Shown here: in pieces, positions 50,471-59,418 of the stretch
Layout of the letters: every line of letters begins with the position of its first letter
How positions within the stretch are numbered: position 1 is the first letter of the stretch
NCBI RefSeq assembly: GCF_000716435.1
Contig: NZ_JNWO01000003.1
Coordinates: 434,001-498,000 of the forward strand
Source: Streptomyces xylophagus
GTDB taxonomy: Bacteria; Actinomycetota; Actinomycetes; Streptomycetales; Streptomycetaceae
Direction of reading: 5' to 3'
DNA length: 64,000 nt
Position numbers and translations under genes: made by a program
The notes under the pieces: generated by a model
What the model was told of the DNA's origin: nothing
Seen by the model: the letters and a program-made list of their open reading frames with translations, nothing else
Databases searched by the model: none

Positions 50471-50755
50471 CTAGATGTGGGGGACGTCGTCGGGGATGTC
50501 GTAGAAGGTCGGGTGGCGGTAGACCTTGTCGGCGCTCGGCGCGAAGAACGGGTCCTTCTCGTCGCGGGTCGAGGCGGCGATGTGCTCCGAGCGCACGACC
50601 CAGATGGACACGCCCTCGTTGCGCCGCGTGTAGAGGTCGCGGGCATGGGTGAGCGCCATGGCGTCGTCGGCGGCGTGCAGCGAGCCGACGTGGACGTGGT
50701 TCAGGCCGCGCTTTCCGCGGACGAACACCTCGTACAGGGGCCAGTCCTGCGTCAT
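50471..50755 (-). CDS. paaB: Phenylacetyl-CoA epoxidase subunit PaaB
   Basis: PaaB bridges PaaAC dimers and helps docking of the reductase. This 94-aa protein has the family pattern [40 protein letters not shown] and [15 protein letters not shown]. The length matches other PaaB proteins. Its ATG overlaps the paaA stop (ATGA). Confidence 0.95.
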   Translation of the reverse strand: MTQDWPLYEVFVRGKRGLNHVHVGSLHAADDAMALTHARDLYTRRNEGVSIWVVRSEHIAASTRDEKDPFFAPSADKVYRHPTFYDIPDDVPHI

Positions 50756-51744
50756 GCCGCCGCTCCTTCGCTCTTCTTCGTACGGGCGGCCTGCTTGGCC
50801 GCGTGGGCGGTGGCCGCCTCCCGGACCCAGGCACCCTCCTCGTGGGCGGCCCGGCGGCGGGAGACCCGCTCGGCGTTGCGCGGTCCGTCGCCGCTGATCA
50901 CTCGCTGCAACTCGGACCAGTCGGGGGTGCCGAAGTCGTGGTGCCCGCGCTCCTCGTTCCAGCTCAACTCCGGGTCGGGCAGGGTGACTCCGAGCTTCTC
51001 CGCCTGCGGAACCGTCATGTCGACGAACCGCTGACGCAGTTCGTCGTTGCTGTGCCGCTTGATCTTCCAGGCCATGGAACGCGCCGAGTTGGGCGAATCG
51101 TCGTCGGGCGGGCCGAACATCATCAACGACGGCCACCACCAACGGTCCACGGCGTCCTGGACCATGGCCCGCTGACCGTCCGTGCCGCGCATCATCGTCA
51201 GCAGCAGCTCATAGCCCTGGCGCTGGTGGAAGGACTCCTCCTTGCACACCCGCACCATGGCCCGCGCGTACGGCCCGTACGAGCAGCGGCACAGCGGCAC
51301 CTGGTTGCAGATCGCCGCGCCGTCCACGAACCAGCCGATCACGCCGACGTCGGCGAAGGTCGGCGTCGGGTAGTTGAAGATCGACGAGTACTTCTGCCGG
51401 CCCTCGATCAGCGCGTCGGTCAGCTCCGCGCGGTCCGCGCCCAAGGTCTCGGCGGCCGAGTACAGATACAGTCCGTGTCCGGCCTCGTCCTGCACCTTGG
51501 CGAAGAGGATCGCCTTGCGGCGCAGGGAGGGGGCGCGGGTGATCCAGTCGCCCTCCGGCTGCATCCCGATGATCTCCGAGTGGGCGTGCTGCGCGATCTG
51601 CCGGATCAACGTCCTGCGATAACCGTCGGGCATCCAGTCGCGGGGCTCGATCCGCTGGTCCTTCGCGATCGTGGCATCGAACTGCTCCGAGAGCCGCGCT
51701 TCGTCCCAGCCGGCGGCTGACGCCTCCGTGCCTGTGCTGGTCAT
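50752..51744 (-). CDS. paaA: Phenylacetyl-CoA epoxidase catalytic di-iron subunit
   Basis: PaaA inserts oxygen into the ring of phenylacetyl-CoA. The 330-aa protein has the di-iron ligands in [40 protein letters not shown] and [15 protein letters not shown]. The start at ATG 51744 is used; the frame runs further upstream across the operator. It begins the operon paaA-B-C-D-x-E-F and is preceded by a TetR-type operator at 51763-51780. Confidence 0.96.
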   Translation of the reverse strand: MTSTGTEASAAGWDEARLSEQFDATIAKDQRIEPRDWMPDGYRRTLIRQIAQHAHSEIIGMQPEGDWITRAPSLRRKAILFAKVQDEAGHGLYLYSAAETLGADRAELTDALIEGRQKYSSIFNYPTPTFADVGVIGWFVDGAAICNQVPLCRCSYGPYARAMVRVCKEESFHQRQGYELLLTMMRGTDGQRAMVQDAVDRWWWPSLMMFGPPDDDSPNSARSMAWKIKRHSNDELRQRFVDMTVPQAEKLGVTLPDPELSWNEERGHHDFGTPDWSELQRVISGDGPRNAERVSRRRAAHEEGAWVREAATAHAAKQAARTKKSEGAAA

Positions 51745-51762
51745 CGACACACCAACTTCCCT

Positions 51763-51780
51763 ACCGACCATTCGTTCGGT
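51763..51780 (-). promoter_or_regulatory. PaaR-type operator upstream of paaA
   Basis: Read on the minus strand, the site is ACCGAACGAATGGTCGGT, an imperfect palindrome 19 nt before the paaA start. It matches 13 of 18 bases with the site at 55496-55513. Both resemble the ACCGNNCGNNCGGT-like operators of actinobacterial PaaR repressors, which are released by phenylacetyl-CoA. Confidence 0.65.
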
Positions 51781-51835
51781 ACCTAGTCTGATGGGTTTCC
51801 CCCGGCGAGGCAAGACCTGCCGGGTGAATGGCTGC

Positions 51836-52480
51836 TCATCGGCCCTCGAACGACGGCTCGGCCCGCGCGAGAAACGCCTCTACGGCGGCCCGGTGGTCCC
51901 GCGTCGCCCCCAGCCGCTCCTGCGCCGCCGCCTCGCGCTCCAGCACGGTGGCGAGGCTCGCGCCGGGCGCGTCCCGCAGCAGCGCCTTGACCTCCGCGTA
52001 CGCCACGGTCGGCCCGGCGGCGAGCCTCCTGGCCAGCGCCAGACCCTCCGCAGCGGCATCGCCGTCCGGCACGACCCGGTGCACCAGCCCCCACCGCAGC
52101 GCCTCCTCCGCGCCGAACCGATCACCGAGCAGCATCAGCGCGGCGGCCCGCGAGGGACCGACCGCCTGCGCCAGCGCACCGCTCAGCCCGCTGTCGGCGG
52201 CCAGCCCGATCCCGGTGAACGCGGTCGCGAACCGGGCACCCTCCGCCGCGGCCCCGTTCTCCAACGCCCGGGCGTGCTCCTTGAGATCCTGTCCCACGCA
52301 GAAGTGCTTGCCCCGCGCGGTGAGCAGCACAGCCCGGACCGCCACCCCGCCGTCGCGCAACTGGCTTACGGTGCCCAGGAGTTCGCCGCGCAAGGGGGCG
52401 TCGAGCGCGGACCTGCGCAGCTCGATGGTGGCGACACCGGCATCCAGGCGATAAGCGACGCCGTCCGGGGATTCGCTCAC
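51836..52480 (-). CDS. Enoyl-CoA hydratase/isomerase with internal deletion (PaaG-like)
   Basis: The product is 214 aa from GTG 52480, which overlaps the paaH stop (GTGA); a GTG at 52486 is also in frame. The N-terminal half ends in [18 protein letters not shown] and the C-terminal part resumes at [20 protein letters not shown]. Complete homologues have about 45-50 residues between these, including the GxxxGxG oxyanion-hole loop and the ACDLRIA strand, and are near 260 aa. The reading frame is intact across the gap. The loss should abolish normal crotonase chemistry. It may be inactive or repurposed. Confidence 0.8.
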   Translation of the reverse strand: MSESPDGVAYRLDAGVATIELRRSALDAPLRGELLGTVSQLRDGGVAVRAVLLTARGKHFCVGQDLKEHARALENGAAAEGARFATAFTGIGLAADSGLSGALAQAVGPSRAAALMLLGDRFGAEEALRWGLVHRVVPDGDAAAEGLALARRLAAGPTVAYAEVKALLRDAPGASLATVLEREAAAQERLGATRDHRAAVEAFLARAEPSFEGR

Positions 52481-53343
52481 TCCCACGCGTAGAACCCCTG
52501 TCCCGTCTTGCGGCCCAGCTCACCGCGGGCGACCTTGTCGCGCAGCAGTTGCGGCGGGGCGAAGCGCTCGCCGAGGGTGGAGTGCAGGTACTCGGCGATG
52601 GCCAGGCGTACGTCGAGGCCGACCAGGTCGGTCAGGCGGAGCGGTCCCATGGGGTGCTTGTAGCCGAGGCTCATCGCGTTGTCGATCGCCTCCGGCTCGG
52701 CGACGCCCTCCTCAACCATGCGGATCGCCTCCAGGCCGAGTGCCAGCCCGAGGCGGCTGCTGGCGAAGCCGGGCGAGTCCTTGACGGTCACGTCCTTCTT
52801 GCCGAGCGCGTGCGTCCAGTCGAGTGCGGCGCTGACGGCGACGGCCTCGGTGTGGGGCGCGACGACGATCTCGACGAGCGCCGAGGCGGGCACCGGATTG
52901 AAGAAGTGCATGCCCAGGAAACGGCCGGGCCGGGTGAGCACGGAGGCGAGTTCGGTGACCGACAGGGAGCTGGTGTTGGTGGCCAGCACGGTCGTCGCAC
53001 CCACCGCCCGCTCGGCCGCCGCGAGCACACGCGCCTTGAGCCCGGCGTCCTCGGGGACCGCCTCGACGACCAGATCTGCGTCGGCGGGCAGCCCGTCGAC
53101 CGAGTCCGCCATGGTGACGCGGGCGAGCACCTGCTCGGCGGACTCGCTGAGCAGGCCCCGCTCGGCGGCCCGCTTCAGCCCGGTGGCGACCCGGTCCAGC
53201 GCGGCGGCCGAGGCCTGCTCACCGCTCTCCACCACGGTCACGGACGAACCGGCGGCCGCGAAGGACTGCGCGATGCCGGCGCCCATCCGGCCACCGCCGA
53301 TCACACCGACAACTGCTGGGGCGGAGTGGGGTGTTGGGCTCAT
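52477..53343 (-). CDS. paaH: 3-Hydroxyacyl-CoA dehydrogenase
   Basis: PaaH oxidises 3-hydroxyadipyl-CoA with NAD. The 288-aa protein has a Rossmann motif (GVIGGGRMGAGIAQSFAAAG), the catalytic FLGMHFFNPVP with its His, and the helical dimer domain with KHPMGPLRLTDLVGLD. ATG 53343 overlaps the next stop (ATGA). It sits between two crotonase genes in the paaJ operon, as expected for the lower phenylacetate pathway. Confidence 0.92.
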   Translation of the reverse strand: MSPTPHSAPAVVGVIGGGRMGAGIAQSFAAAGSSVTVVESGEQASAAALDRVATGLKRAAERGLLSESAEQVLARVTMADSVDGLPADADLVVEAVPEDAGLKARVLAAAERAVGATTVLATNTSSLSVTELASVLTRPGRFLGMHFFNPVPASALVEIVVAPHTEAVAVSAALDWTHALGKKDVTVKDSPGFASSRLGLALGLEAIRMVEEGVAEPEAIDNAMSLGYKHPMGPLRLTDLVGLDVRLAIAEYLHSTLGERFAPPQLLRDKVARGELGRKTGQGFYAWE

Positions 53344-54179
53344 GCGCGACTGCTCCTCTTCTCCAGGCCTCTTTTGTCCAAGAAGCGCGTCATACGGTCC
53401 TTCTTGTCCTGCCCCTCGAAGAGCACGGCCTGCGCGAGGTCGTCGGCGATCGGGTGGGCGCCGGGTGAGTCGACGACGAGCTTGGTGAGCCTCAGGGCCG
53501 TAGCCGAGGACCGTGCCATGCGGTCGAGCAGCGCGTGCGCCTCGTCCAGCAACTTCTCCGCCGGTACGACGTCGATGACCAACCCGGCGGCCAGCGCCGC
53601 CGCCGCGTCGAGGTTCCGCCCGGCGAGCAGCACCTGCTTGGCGACGGACTCACCGACCAGCTCGGGCAACCGCCAGCAGGCACCCGCTGCGGCGAGGATG
53701 CCGAGTCCCGGCTCCGGGTTGCCGAACACGGCGTCCGGTCCGGCGATACGGAGGTCGCAGGCGTACGAGAGTTCCGCGCCGCCGCCCAGCGCCCAGCCGT
53801 CCACCGCGGCGAGGGTCGGCATCGGCAGCCGGCGTACCCGTTCGAAGAGCCGGCTGTTGATGCCCTGCAGCGCCTCGTCCCGCCCGCGTGCCAGCAGCTC
53901 CGCGATGTCGGCACCGCCCGCGAAGACCCCGCCGTGGCCGGTGAGCAACAGCAGCTTCGGGTTCTGCTCCAACTGGTCGCAGACGGCGTGCAGTTCGCGG
54001 ATCATCAGCCCGCTGATGGCGTTGCGGGCCTCGGGGCGGTGCAGGGTGACGACGACGCGGTCCGGGCGCTCCTCGACGAGAAGGGTTTCGTATGCGGTGG
54101 CGACGGGGGAACTCGTTCCGGAATCAGGGGAGTTCGGGTCAGTGTCGCGGGGGCCCGAGCCGGCCGCGGTGGCGCTCAC
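53340..54179 (-). CDS. Enoyl-CoA hydratase/isomerase, intact
   Basis: The 279-aa protein starts at GTG 54179, overlapping the thiolase stop (GTGA). It has GVFAGGADIAEL and DGWALGGGAELSYACDLRIA for the oxyanion hole, and PEPGLGILAAAGACWRLPEL. The canonical catalytic Glu of hydratases is partly replaced (ILAAAG), which fits an isomerase or ring-opening-linked role. In the pathway the PaaG-type enzyme isomerises the ring epoxide to the oxepin. The first 30 residues are Ser/Pro/Thr-rich. Confidence 0.8.
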   Translation of the reverse strand: MSATAAGSGPRDTDPNSPDSGTSSPVATAYETLLVEERPDRVVVTLHRPEARNAISGLMIRELHAVCDQLEQNPKLLLLTGHGGVFAGGADIAELLARGRDEALQGINSRLFERVRRLPMPTLAAVDGWALGGGAELSYACDLRIAGPDAVFGNPEPGLGILAAAGACWRLPELVGESVAKQVLLAGRNLDAAAALAAGLVIDVVPAEKLLDEAHALLDRMARSSATALRLTKLVVDSPGAHPIADDLAQAVLFEGQDKKDRMTRFLDKRGLEKRSSRA

Positions 54180-55369
54180 ACCCGCTCCACGAGCATCGCG
54201 ACGCCCTGCCCGACACCCACGCACAGCGTGGCCAGGCCCCGGCGCCCGTTCTCGCGCTCCAACCGGCCGATCAGCGTGAGCAGGATGCGGGCGCCGGAGC
54301 AGCCGAGGGGATGGCCCAGCGCGATGGCTCCGCCGTCGGCGTTGACCTTCTCCTCGTCGAGCTTGAGGCGGCGCGTGACCGCGATCGCCTGGGCGGCGAA
54401 CGCCTCGTTCAGTTCTACGGCGTCCAGGTCGCCGGTCTCCCAGCCCGCGCGGGCAAGAACCTTCTCCGTGGCGGGGACCGGGCCGAGGCCCATGATGTGG
54501 GGCTGCACCCCGGCCGAGGCCGACGTGACGATCCGCGCCCTCGGGGTGAGTCCGTGGCGCCGGACGGCCGCCCCGCTCGCGACCACCAGCGCGGCGGCGC
54601 CGTCGGACAGCGGTGAGGAGGAACCGGCGGTGACGATGCCGCCCTCGCGGAAGATGGTGCGCAGGGAGCCGAGCTTCGCCGGCGTGGTGCCGGGGCGCGG
54701 TCCCTCGTCGCGGGTCACCTCGCCGTCCTTCACCGCGACCGGCACGATCTCCCGGTCGAAGTGGCCCAACTCCTGTGCGGTGACGGCTCGTTGATGGCTG
54801 CGCAGCGCGAACGCGTCGGACTCGGCGCGGGTGATGCCGTCGAGCGCGGCGACCTCCTCGGCCGTCTCCCCCATCGACAGGGTCTCCTGGGCGGCGAAGC
54901 GCGGATTGGTGAAACGCCAGCCGAGCGAGGTGTCGTGCACCTCCCCCGGCTTGGCCCACGGGGTCCCTGGCTTGGCCATCACCCACGGGGCGCGGGTCAT
55001 CGACTCCACACCGCCGGCGACGACCAGGTCGGCCTCTCCGGCCCGTATCACCTGGGCCGCCGAGGCCACGGCGGTCAGCCCCGAGGCGCACAGCCGGTTG
55101 ACGGTGTAGCCGGGCACGGTGTGCGGCAACCCGGCCAGCAGTACGGCCATCCGCGCCACATCGCGGTTGTCCTCGCCGGCCTGGTTGGCGGCGCCGAGGA
55201 TCACCTCGTCCACCTCCTCGGCCGGAATCCCGGCGCGGCGCACCGCCTCGCCGACGACCAGTGCCGCGAGGTCGTCGGGTCGTACGGAGGCCAGGGCTCC
55301 GCCGTAGCGGCCCTGCGGGGTGCGGGCCCCGTCGATCAGGTAGACCTCGTCGGAGGACGGCTCAGGCAT
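54176..55369 (-). CDS. paaJ: Thiolase (beta-ketoadipyl-CoA / acetyl-CoA acyltransferase)
   Basis: PaaJ cleaves 3-oxoadipyl-CoA and a 3-oxo-didehydrosuberyl-CoA. The 397-aa protein has the nucleophilic Cys in TVNRLCASGLTAVASAAQVI, GGVESMTRAP, LNEAFAAQAIAV (His/Asn side) and the second Cys in LCVGVGQGVA. It is the first gene of a leftward operon (thiolase, crotonase, paaH, truncated crotonase), divergent from paaI-K. The size is usual for biosynthetic or degradative thiolases. Confidence 0.92.
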   Translation of the reverse strand: MPEPSSDEVYLIDGARTPQGRYGGALASVRPDDLAALVVGEAVRRAGIPAEEVDEVILGAANQAGEDNRDVARMAVLLAGLPHTVPGYTVNRLCASGLTAVASAAQVIRAGEADLVVAGGVESMTRAPWVMAKPGTPWAKPGEVHDTSLGWRFTNPRFAAQETLSMGETAEEVAALDGITRAESDAFALRSHQRAVTAQELGHFDREIVPVAVKDGEVTRDEGPRPGTTPAKLGSLRTIFREGGIVTAGSSSPLSDGAAALVVASGAAVRRHGLTPRARIVTSASAGVQPHIMGLGPVPATEKVLARAGWETGDLDAVELNEAFAAQAIAVTRRLKLDEEKVNADGGAIALGHPLGCSGARILLTLIGRLERENGRRGLATLCVGVGQGVAMLVERV

Positions 55370-55495
55370 CGGTGGTCTCCTCGGCGGGGGCGGGTCGGAC
55401 GGGGCGTCCAGGGGCCTCGGGGCTGGTCCGGGGCATGCGTTCCACCTCTTGACAGGCAGTGGTGTTGCTGGATTACTTGGCCGTGCCGCACGCTA

Positions 55496-55513
55496 ACCGA
55501 ATGTTCGGTCGGT
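55496..55513 (+). promoter_or_regulatory. PaaR-type operator in the paaJ/paaI divergent region
   Basis: ACCGAATGTTCGGTCGGT lies 18 nt before the paaI start, between the divergent paaJ and paaI genes. It shares 13 of 18 bases with the operator upstream of paaA. A TTGACA at 55449-55454 with a weak TTACTT about 18 nt downstream may be the paaI promoter, so bound repressor would cover the start of transcription. Confidence 0.65.
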
Positions 55514-55531
55514 CCACAAGGTGGTGGAAAA

Positions 55532-55963
55532 ATGACGCAGGCCACGAACACGGCCTCCGGTCCGACGGAGAAGATGTTCGCCGCGGACGAGGCGTCCCGG
55601 GCTCTCGGCATCGAGCTCGTCGAGCACGGCGAAGGGACCGCCGTGCTCCGTATGACCGTGACCCCCGCCATGGTCAACGGCCACGGGACCGCCCACGGCG
55701 GCTATCTGTTCCTGTTCGCCGACTCCGCCTTCGCCTGTGCCTGCAACAGCCACGGCCCGGTGACCGTGGCCGCCGCGGCCGACATCGACTTCGTCGCCCC
55801 GGCGCACGAGGGCGACGTCCTGGTGGCGACCGCGACGGAGCGCACCCGGTTCGGCCGCAGCGGCATCTACGACGTGAGCGTGGTGCGCGGCGAGCAGGTG
55901 ATCGCGGAGTTCCGCGGACGCAGCCGCAGTATCAGAAGCGCGAAGACGAAGGAGTCTCCATGA
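55532..55963 (+). CDS. paaI: Hotdog-fold acyl-CoA thioesterase PaaI
   Basis: PaaI hydrolyses dead-end phenylacetate-pathway CoA esters and so frees CoA. The 143-aa protein has the hotdog motif NGHGTAHGGYLFLFADSAFA, with the catalytic Asp/Asn region, then FVAPAHEGDVLVATATER. ATG 55532 follows a GGTGG site. The stop overlaps the paaK start (ATGA). Confidence 0.93.
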   Translation: MTQATNTASGPTEKMFAADEASRALGIELVEHGEGTAVLRMTVTPAMVNGHGTAHGGYLFLFADSAFACACNSHGPVTVAAAADIDFVAPAHEGDVLVATATERTRFGRSGIYDVSVVRGEQVIAEFRGRSRSIRSAKTKESP

Positions 55964-57324
55964 GCAGCGACCTGACAGCCCCGGCGGCCCCACCGGCTTC
56001 GGCGCCCGTGAGTCCGCGTCTGGGGGAACCACTCCCCGACAGGTTGCTGGACGCCGCCGAGCGCCTCACCCGCGAGGAGCTGCGGGAGCACCAACTCGGC
56101 CTCCTCCAGGCCACCTTGAGGCACGCGTACGACAACGTGGAGCTGTACCGCCGCAAGTTCGACGAGGCCGGGGTCAAGCCCGGTGACTGTCACACCCTGG
56201 AGGACCTGGCCCGGTTCCCCTTCACCACCAAGGCCGACCTGCGGGACACCTACCCCTTCGGCATGTTCGCCGTCCCCATGGACCAGGTCCGCCGCGTCCA
56301 CGCCTCCAGCGGCACCACCGGCCGCCCCACGGTCGTCGGCTACACAGAGAACGATATTTCCATGTGGGCCGACGTGGTGGCCCGCTCGATCCGCGCGGCC
56401 GGCGGCCGCCCCGGTCACAAGATCCATGTGTCGTACGGCTATGGGTTGTTCACCGGTGGTCTGGGCGCCCACTACGGCGCCGAGCGCGCGGGCTGCACCG
56501 TGATCCCCGCCTCCGGCGGCATGACCGCGCGCCAGGTGCAGATCATCCAGGACTTCAAACCCGAGATCATCATGGTCACCCCGTCCTACATGCTCACCCT
56601 CCTCGACGAGTTCGAGCGCCAGGGCATCGACCCGCGCACCAGCTCCCTCAAGGTGGGCATCTTCGGCGCCGAGCCGTGGACGGAGGAGATGCGTCGCGAG
56701 ATCGAGGAGCGCATGGACATCCACGCGGTGGACATCTACGGCCTGTCGGAGGTGATCGGCCCGGGCGTGGCGCAGGAGTGCGTGGAGACCAAGGACGGCC
56801 TCCATGTGTGGGAGGACCACTTCTACCCGGAGGTCGTCGACCCGCTCACCGACGAGGTGCTCCCCGACGGCGACAACGGCGAACTGGTCTTCACCTCCCT
56901 CACCAAGGAGGCCCTGCCGATCATCCGCTACCGCACCCGCGACCTGACCCGGCTGCTGCCCGGCACCGCCCGCCCGGCCTTCCGGCGGATCGAGAAGATC
57001 ACCGGTCGCTGCGACGACATGATCATCCTGCGCGGGGTGAACGTCTTCCCCAGCCAGATCGAGGAGATCATCCTGCGCACCCCCGCCGTCGCGCCGCACT
57101 TCACGATCCAGCTGAGCCGACGCGGCCGCATGGACCACATGACGGTCCGCGCCGAGGCCCGCCCCGGCGCCACTCCCGAGCAGCGGGATGCCGCCGCCGC
57201 GGCGATCGGCAAGGGCGTCAAGGACGGCGTGGGCGTGACCGTGGCGGTGGAGATCGTCGATCCGGAGACCCTGGAGCGCTCGGTGGGGAAGATCCGCCGG
57301 GTGAAGGATCTGCGGGGGCAGTGA
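55960..57324 (+). CDS. paaK: Phenylacetate-CoA ligase
   Basis: PaaK activates phenylacetate with ATP and CoA, the entry step of the pathway. The 454-aa protein has the AMP-binding loop HASSGTTGRPTVVGYT, YGYGLFTGGLGAHYGAERAG, YGLSEVIGPGVAQEC and the hinge GRCDDMIILRGVNVFPSQIE. The N-terminus (about 20 residues) is Ala/Pro/Ser-rich. It is cotranslated with paaI. Confidence 0.95.
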   Translation: MSSDLTAPAAPPASAPVSPRLGEPLPDRLLDAAERLTREELREHQLGLLQATLRHAYDNVELYRRKFDEAGVKPGDCHTLEDLARFPFTTKADLRDTYPFGMFAVPMDQVRRVHASSGTTGRPTVVGYTENDISMWADVVARSIRAAGGRPGHKIHVSYGYGLFTGGLGAHYGAERAGCTVIPASGGMTARQVQIIQDFKPEIIMVTPSYMLTLLDEFERQGIDPRTSSLKVGIFGAEPWTEEMRREIEERMDIHAVDIYGLSEVIGPGVAQECVETKDGLHVWEDHFYPEVVDPLTDEVLPDGDNGELVFTSLTKEALPIIRYRTRDLTRLLPGTARPAFRRIEKITGRCDDMIILRGVNVFPSQIEEIILRTPAVAPHFTIQLSRRGRMDHMTVRAEARPGATPEQRDAAAAAIGKGVKDGVGVTVAVEIVDPETLERSVGKIRRVKDLRGQ

Positions 57325-57376
57325 GATCCGAGGCGGTTCTGTCCGGTGCGGTCGCCGGCCTTGTCACAATGGCCCG

Positions 57377-58024
57377 GTGACCAGGACACCTGTGCAGAAC
57401 CCGGCCGGCCGCCACGGCCGTCCCGCCTACGACCGCGACTCGCTGCTGGAGATCGCCGTCGTGGTCTTCAACGAACGCGGCTACGACGGCACCGGCATGG
57501 AGGAACTGGCCAGGCGCCTGGGCCTCAGCAAGTCGAGCATCTACCACCACGTGTCCGGCAAGGAGGAACTCCTCGAACTCGCGGTCAACCGCGCCCTGGA
57601 CGCCCTCTTCGCCGTGCTCGACGAGGAGGAGAAGCAGACGCGGGGCCCGGGCGGCGGGTCCCCGGAGACCACGGCGACCGCCCGGATGAAGCGCATCGTC
57701 CATCGCAGCGTCGAGGTGCTCGCCGCCGAACTGCCCTACGTCACCCTGCTGTTGCGGCTGCACGGCAACAGCGAGGTCGAGCAGCGGGCGCTCGCCCGGC
57801 GCCGTGAATTCGACCACCGGGTCGCCGAGTTGATGAGCCGGGCGGCGGCCGAGGGCGGCATACGGGCGGACATCGACCCGCACCTCGCGAGCCGGCTGCT
57901 GTTCGGCACCGTCAACTCCCTCGTGGAGTGGTACCGCCCGGACCGCGACCTGACCGTGTCGACGCTGGCCGACGCCCTGACGACCATCCTCTTCGACGGC
58001 CTGCACGGACGCGCCGCGGACTGA
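57377..58024 (+). CDS. paaR: TetR-family repressor, probable PaaR
   Basis: The 215-aa protein has the TetR helix-turn-helix (YDGTGMEELARRLGLSKSSI, then YHHVSGKEELLELAVNRAL) and a C-terminal ligand domain of the KstR2/PaaR type. It lies 52 nt after paaK on the same strand. Two matching palindromes in the locus (51763-51780 and 55496-55513) are its likely targets. The known actinobacterial PaaR is relieved by phenylacetyl-CoA; the same ligand is inferred here. Confidence 0.8.
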   Translation: MTRTPVQNPAGRHGRPAYDRDSLLEIAVVVFNERGYDGTGMEELARRLGLSKSSIYHHVSGKEELLELAVNRALDALFAVLDEEEKQTRGPGGGSPETTATARMKRIVHRSVEVLAAELPYVTLLLRLHGNSEVEQRALARRREFDHRVAELMSRAAAEGGIRADIDPHLASRLLFGTVNSLVEWYRPDRDLTVSTLADALTTILFDGLHGRAAD

Positions 58025-58133
58025 GAGGCACGACAGACCCAACTCCCCACCCCCGCAAGCCACATGACCCACCCGAGTACGATGATCGAGAGCTCGGCCC
58101 GATCCCCGTTCCGCCCGCCGCGATGGAGTTGCC

Positions 58134-58922
58134 ATGCCGACCGACCCCCAGCCGTCACCGCAGATCGACACCGGCAAGGCGCATCCCGCGCGGGTCTACG
58201 ACTGGCTGCTCGGCGGCAAGGACAACTACCCGGTCGACGAGGCCGTCGGCGAGGCGCTGCCGCCCGAGGCGAGGGACGCGGCGCGGCAGAACCGTGCGTT
58301 CATGCACCGCGCGGCGACCTGGCTCGCCGGCCAGGGCATCGACCAGTTCCTGGACATCGGCACGGGCATCCCCACCGAGCCCAACCTGCACCAGATCGTC
58401 CAGAAGACGGTGCCGACGGCGAAGGTCGTCTACACCGACAACGACCCGATCGTCCTGCGTCACGCCGAGGCACTCCTGGTCAGCCACGCCGACGGGGTCA
58501 CCGACTACATCCAGGCCGACGTACGACAGCCCGAGGCCATCGTCGAACACGCCCGCCACGTCCTGGACTTCAGCCGCCCGATCGCCCTCTCGCTGATCGC
58601 GCTGATGCACTTCATCCCCGACGAGCAGGACGCCCACGGCATCGTCCGCGACCTCGTCGCCACCCTGCCGTCCGGCAGCTACCTGGTGCTGTCGCACGCC
58701 GCGTCCGACCTCTACCCCGAACTCGCCGAACAGGTCACCGCCCAGTACGCCAAGGGCGGCATCACACTCGGCTTCCGCACCCGCAAGGAAGTGGAACGCT
58801 TCTTCGACGATCTCGACCTGGTGGAACCCGGCCTGGTGACGGCGACGGAGTGGCAGCCCCCGACGCCGGGCGAGGCCCTGGAGGGCAGCGGGATCTACGC
58901 GGCGGTGGCGCGGGTCCGCTGA
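58134..58922 (+). CDS. SAM-dependent methyltransferase, DUF574 family
   Basis: The 262-aa protein begins with the family hallmark IDTGKAHPARVYDWLLGGKD NYPVD-type region (residues 11-34), then QFLDIGTGIPTEPNLHQI for SAM binding and VVYTDNDPIVLRHAEALL. DUF574 methyltransferases are abundant in Streptomyces, and their substrates are mostly unknown. ATG 58134 is supported by a GGAG-containing leader. It appears monocistronic and convergent with the SnoaL-like gene, whose stop is 7 nt away. Confidence 0.88.
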   Translation: MPTDPQPSPQIDTGKAHPARVYDWLLGGKDNYPVDEAVGEALPPEARDAARQNRAFMHRAATWLAGQGIDQFLDIGTGIPTEPNLHQIVQKTVPTAKVVYTDNDPIVLRHAEALLVSHADGVTDYIQADVRQPEAIVEHARHVLDFSRPIALSLIALMHFIPDEQDAHGIVRDLVATLPSGSYLVLSHAASDLYPELAEQVTAQYAKGGITLGFRTRKEVERFFDDLDLVEPGLVTATEWQPPTPGEALEGSGIYAAVARVR

Positions 58923-58929
58923 ATCCGGA

Positions 58930-59358
58930 TCAGCGCTGGATGTCCTCGTGCAGGTGCACGACGAGCCAGTGGCCGTCGGGATGCGCGCGGCGCAGCACCG
59001 CGGTGTTGCGGGCCAGGTCCGGCGGGGCGGCGCGGTAGTCGACCCGCAGCCAGTAGCGGGCCACCGCCAAGTCACCGAAGATGTCGACGACTTGACCGTA
59101 CGCCGTGAGACCCGTCTCGGTGGGGGCACCGTCACCCGTCGGGCGGCCGTCCCGGACGCGGTCCAACTCGCTTTTTCCGCAGAGGAGTTCGGGGGTCGCC
59201 GAGTCCCAGACGGTGGCCTCGGGGTCGAGGAAGGAGTCGATGCGGTCACGGTCGCCCGCGGTGTAGCCCTCGTACATGCCCGTGATCACCGACCACACCT
59301 CGGCCAGGTCGGCGGGCGCGCCACCCGGGCGGGCGGAACGGGACTGTGAAGTCGGCAT
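58930..59358 (-). CDS. SnoaL-like/DUF4440 family protein
   Basis: The 142-aa protein has the NTF2-like cone fold pattern: VITGMYEGYTAGDRDRIDSF, LDPEATVWDSATPELLCG, YGQVVDIFGDLAVARYWLRV and the C-terminal HWLVVHLHEDIQ. Such domains bind small hydrophobic ligands or act as ketosteroid-isomerase-like enzymes. No catalytic pair can be assigned with certainty. The start ATG 59358 follows AAGGACT. It is followed upstream by an M24 peptidase gene on the same strand. Confidence 0.8.
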   Translation of the reverse strand: MPTSQSRSARPGGAPADLAEVWSVITGMYEGYTAGDRDRIDSFLDPEATVWDSATPELLCGKSELDRVRDGRPTGDGAPTETGLTAYGQVVDIFGDLAVARYWLRVDYRAAPPDLARNTAVLRRAHPDGHWLVVHLHEDIQR

Positions 59359-59418
59359 GGCGGAGTCCTTGCGTGGGGTGGGTGAGCGGGGTGCGGGGTG
59401 GAACGGGTGCGGCCCGGG

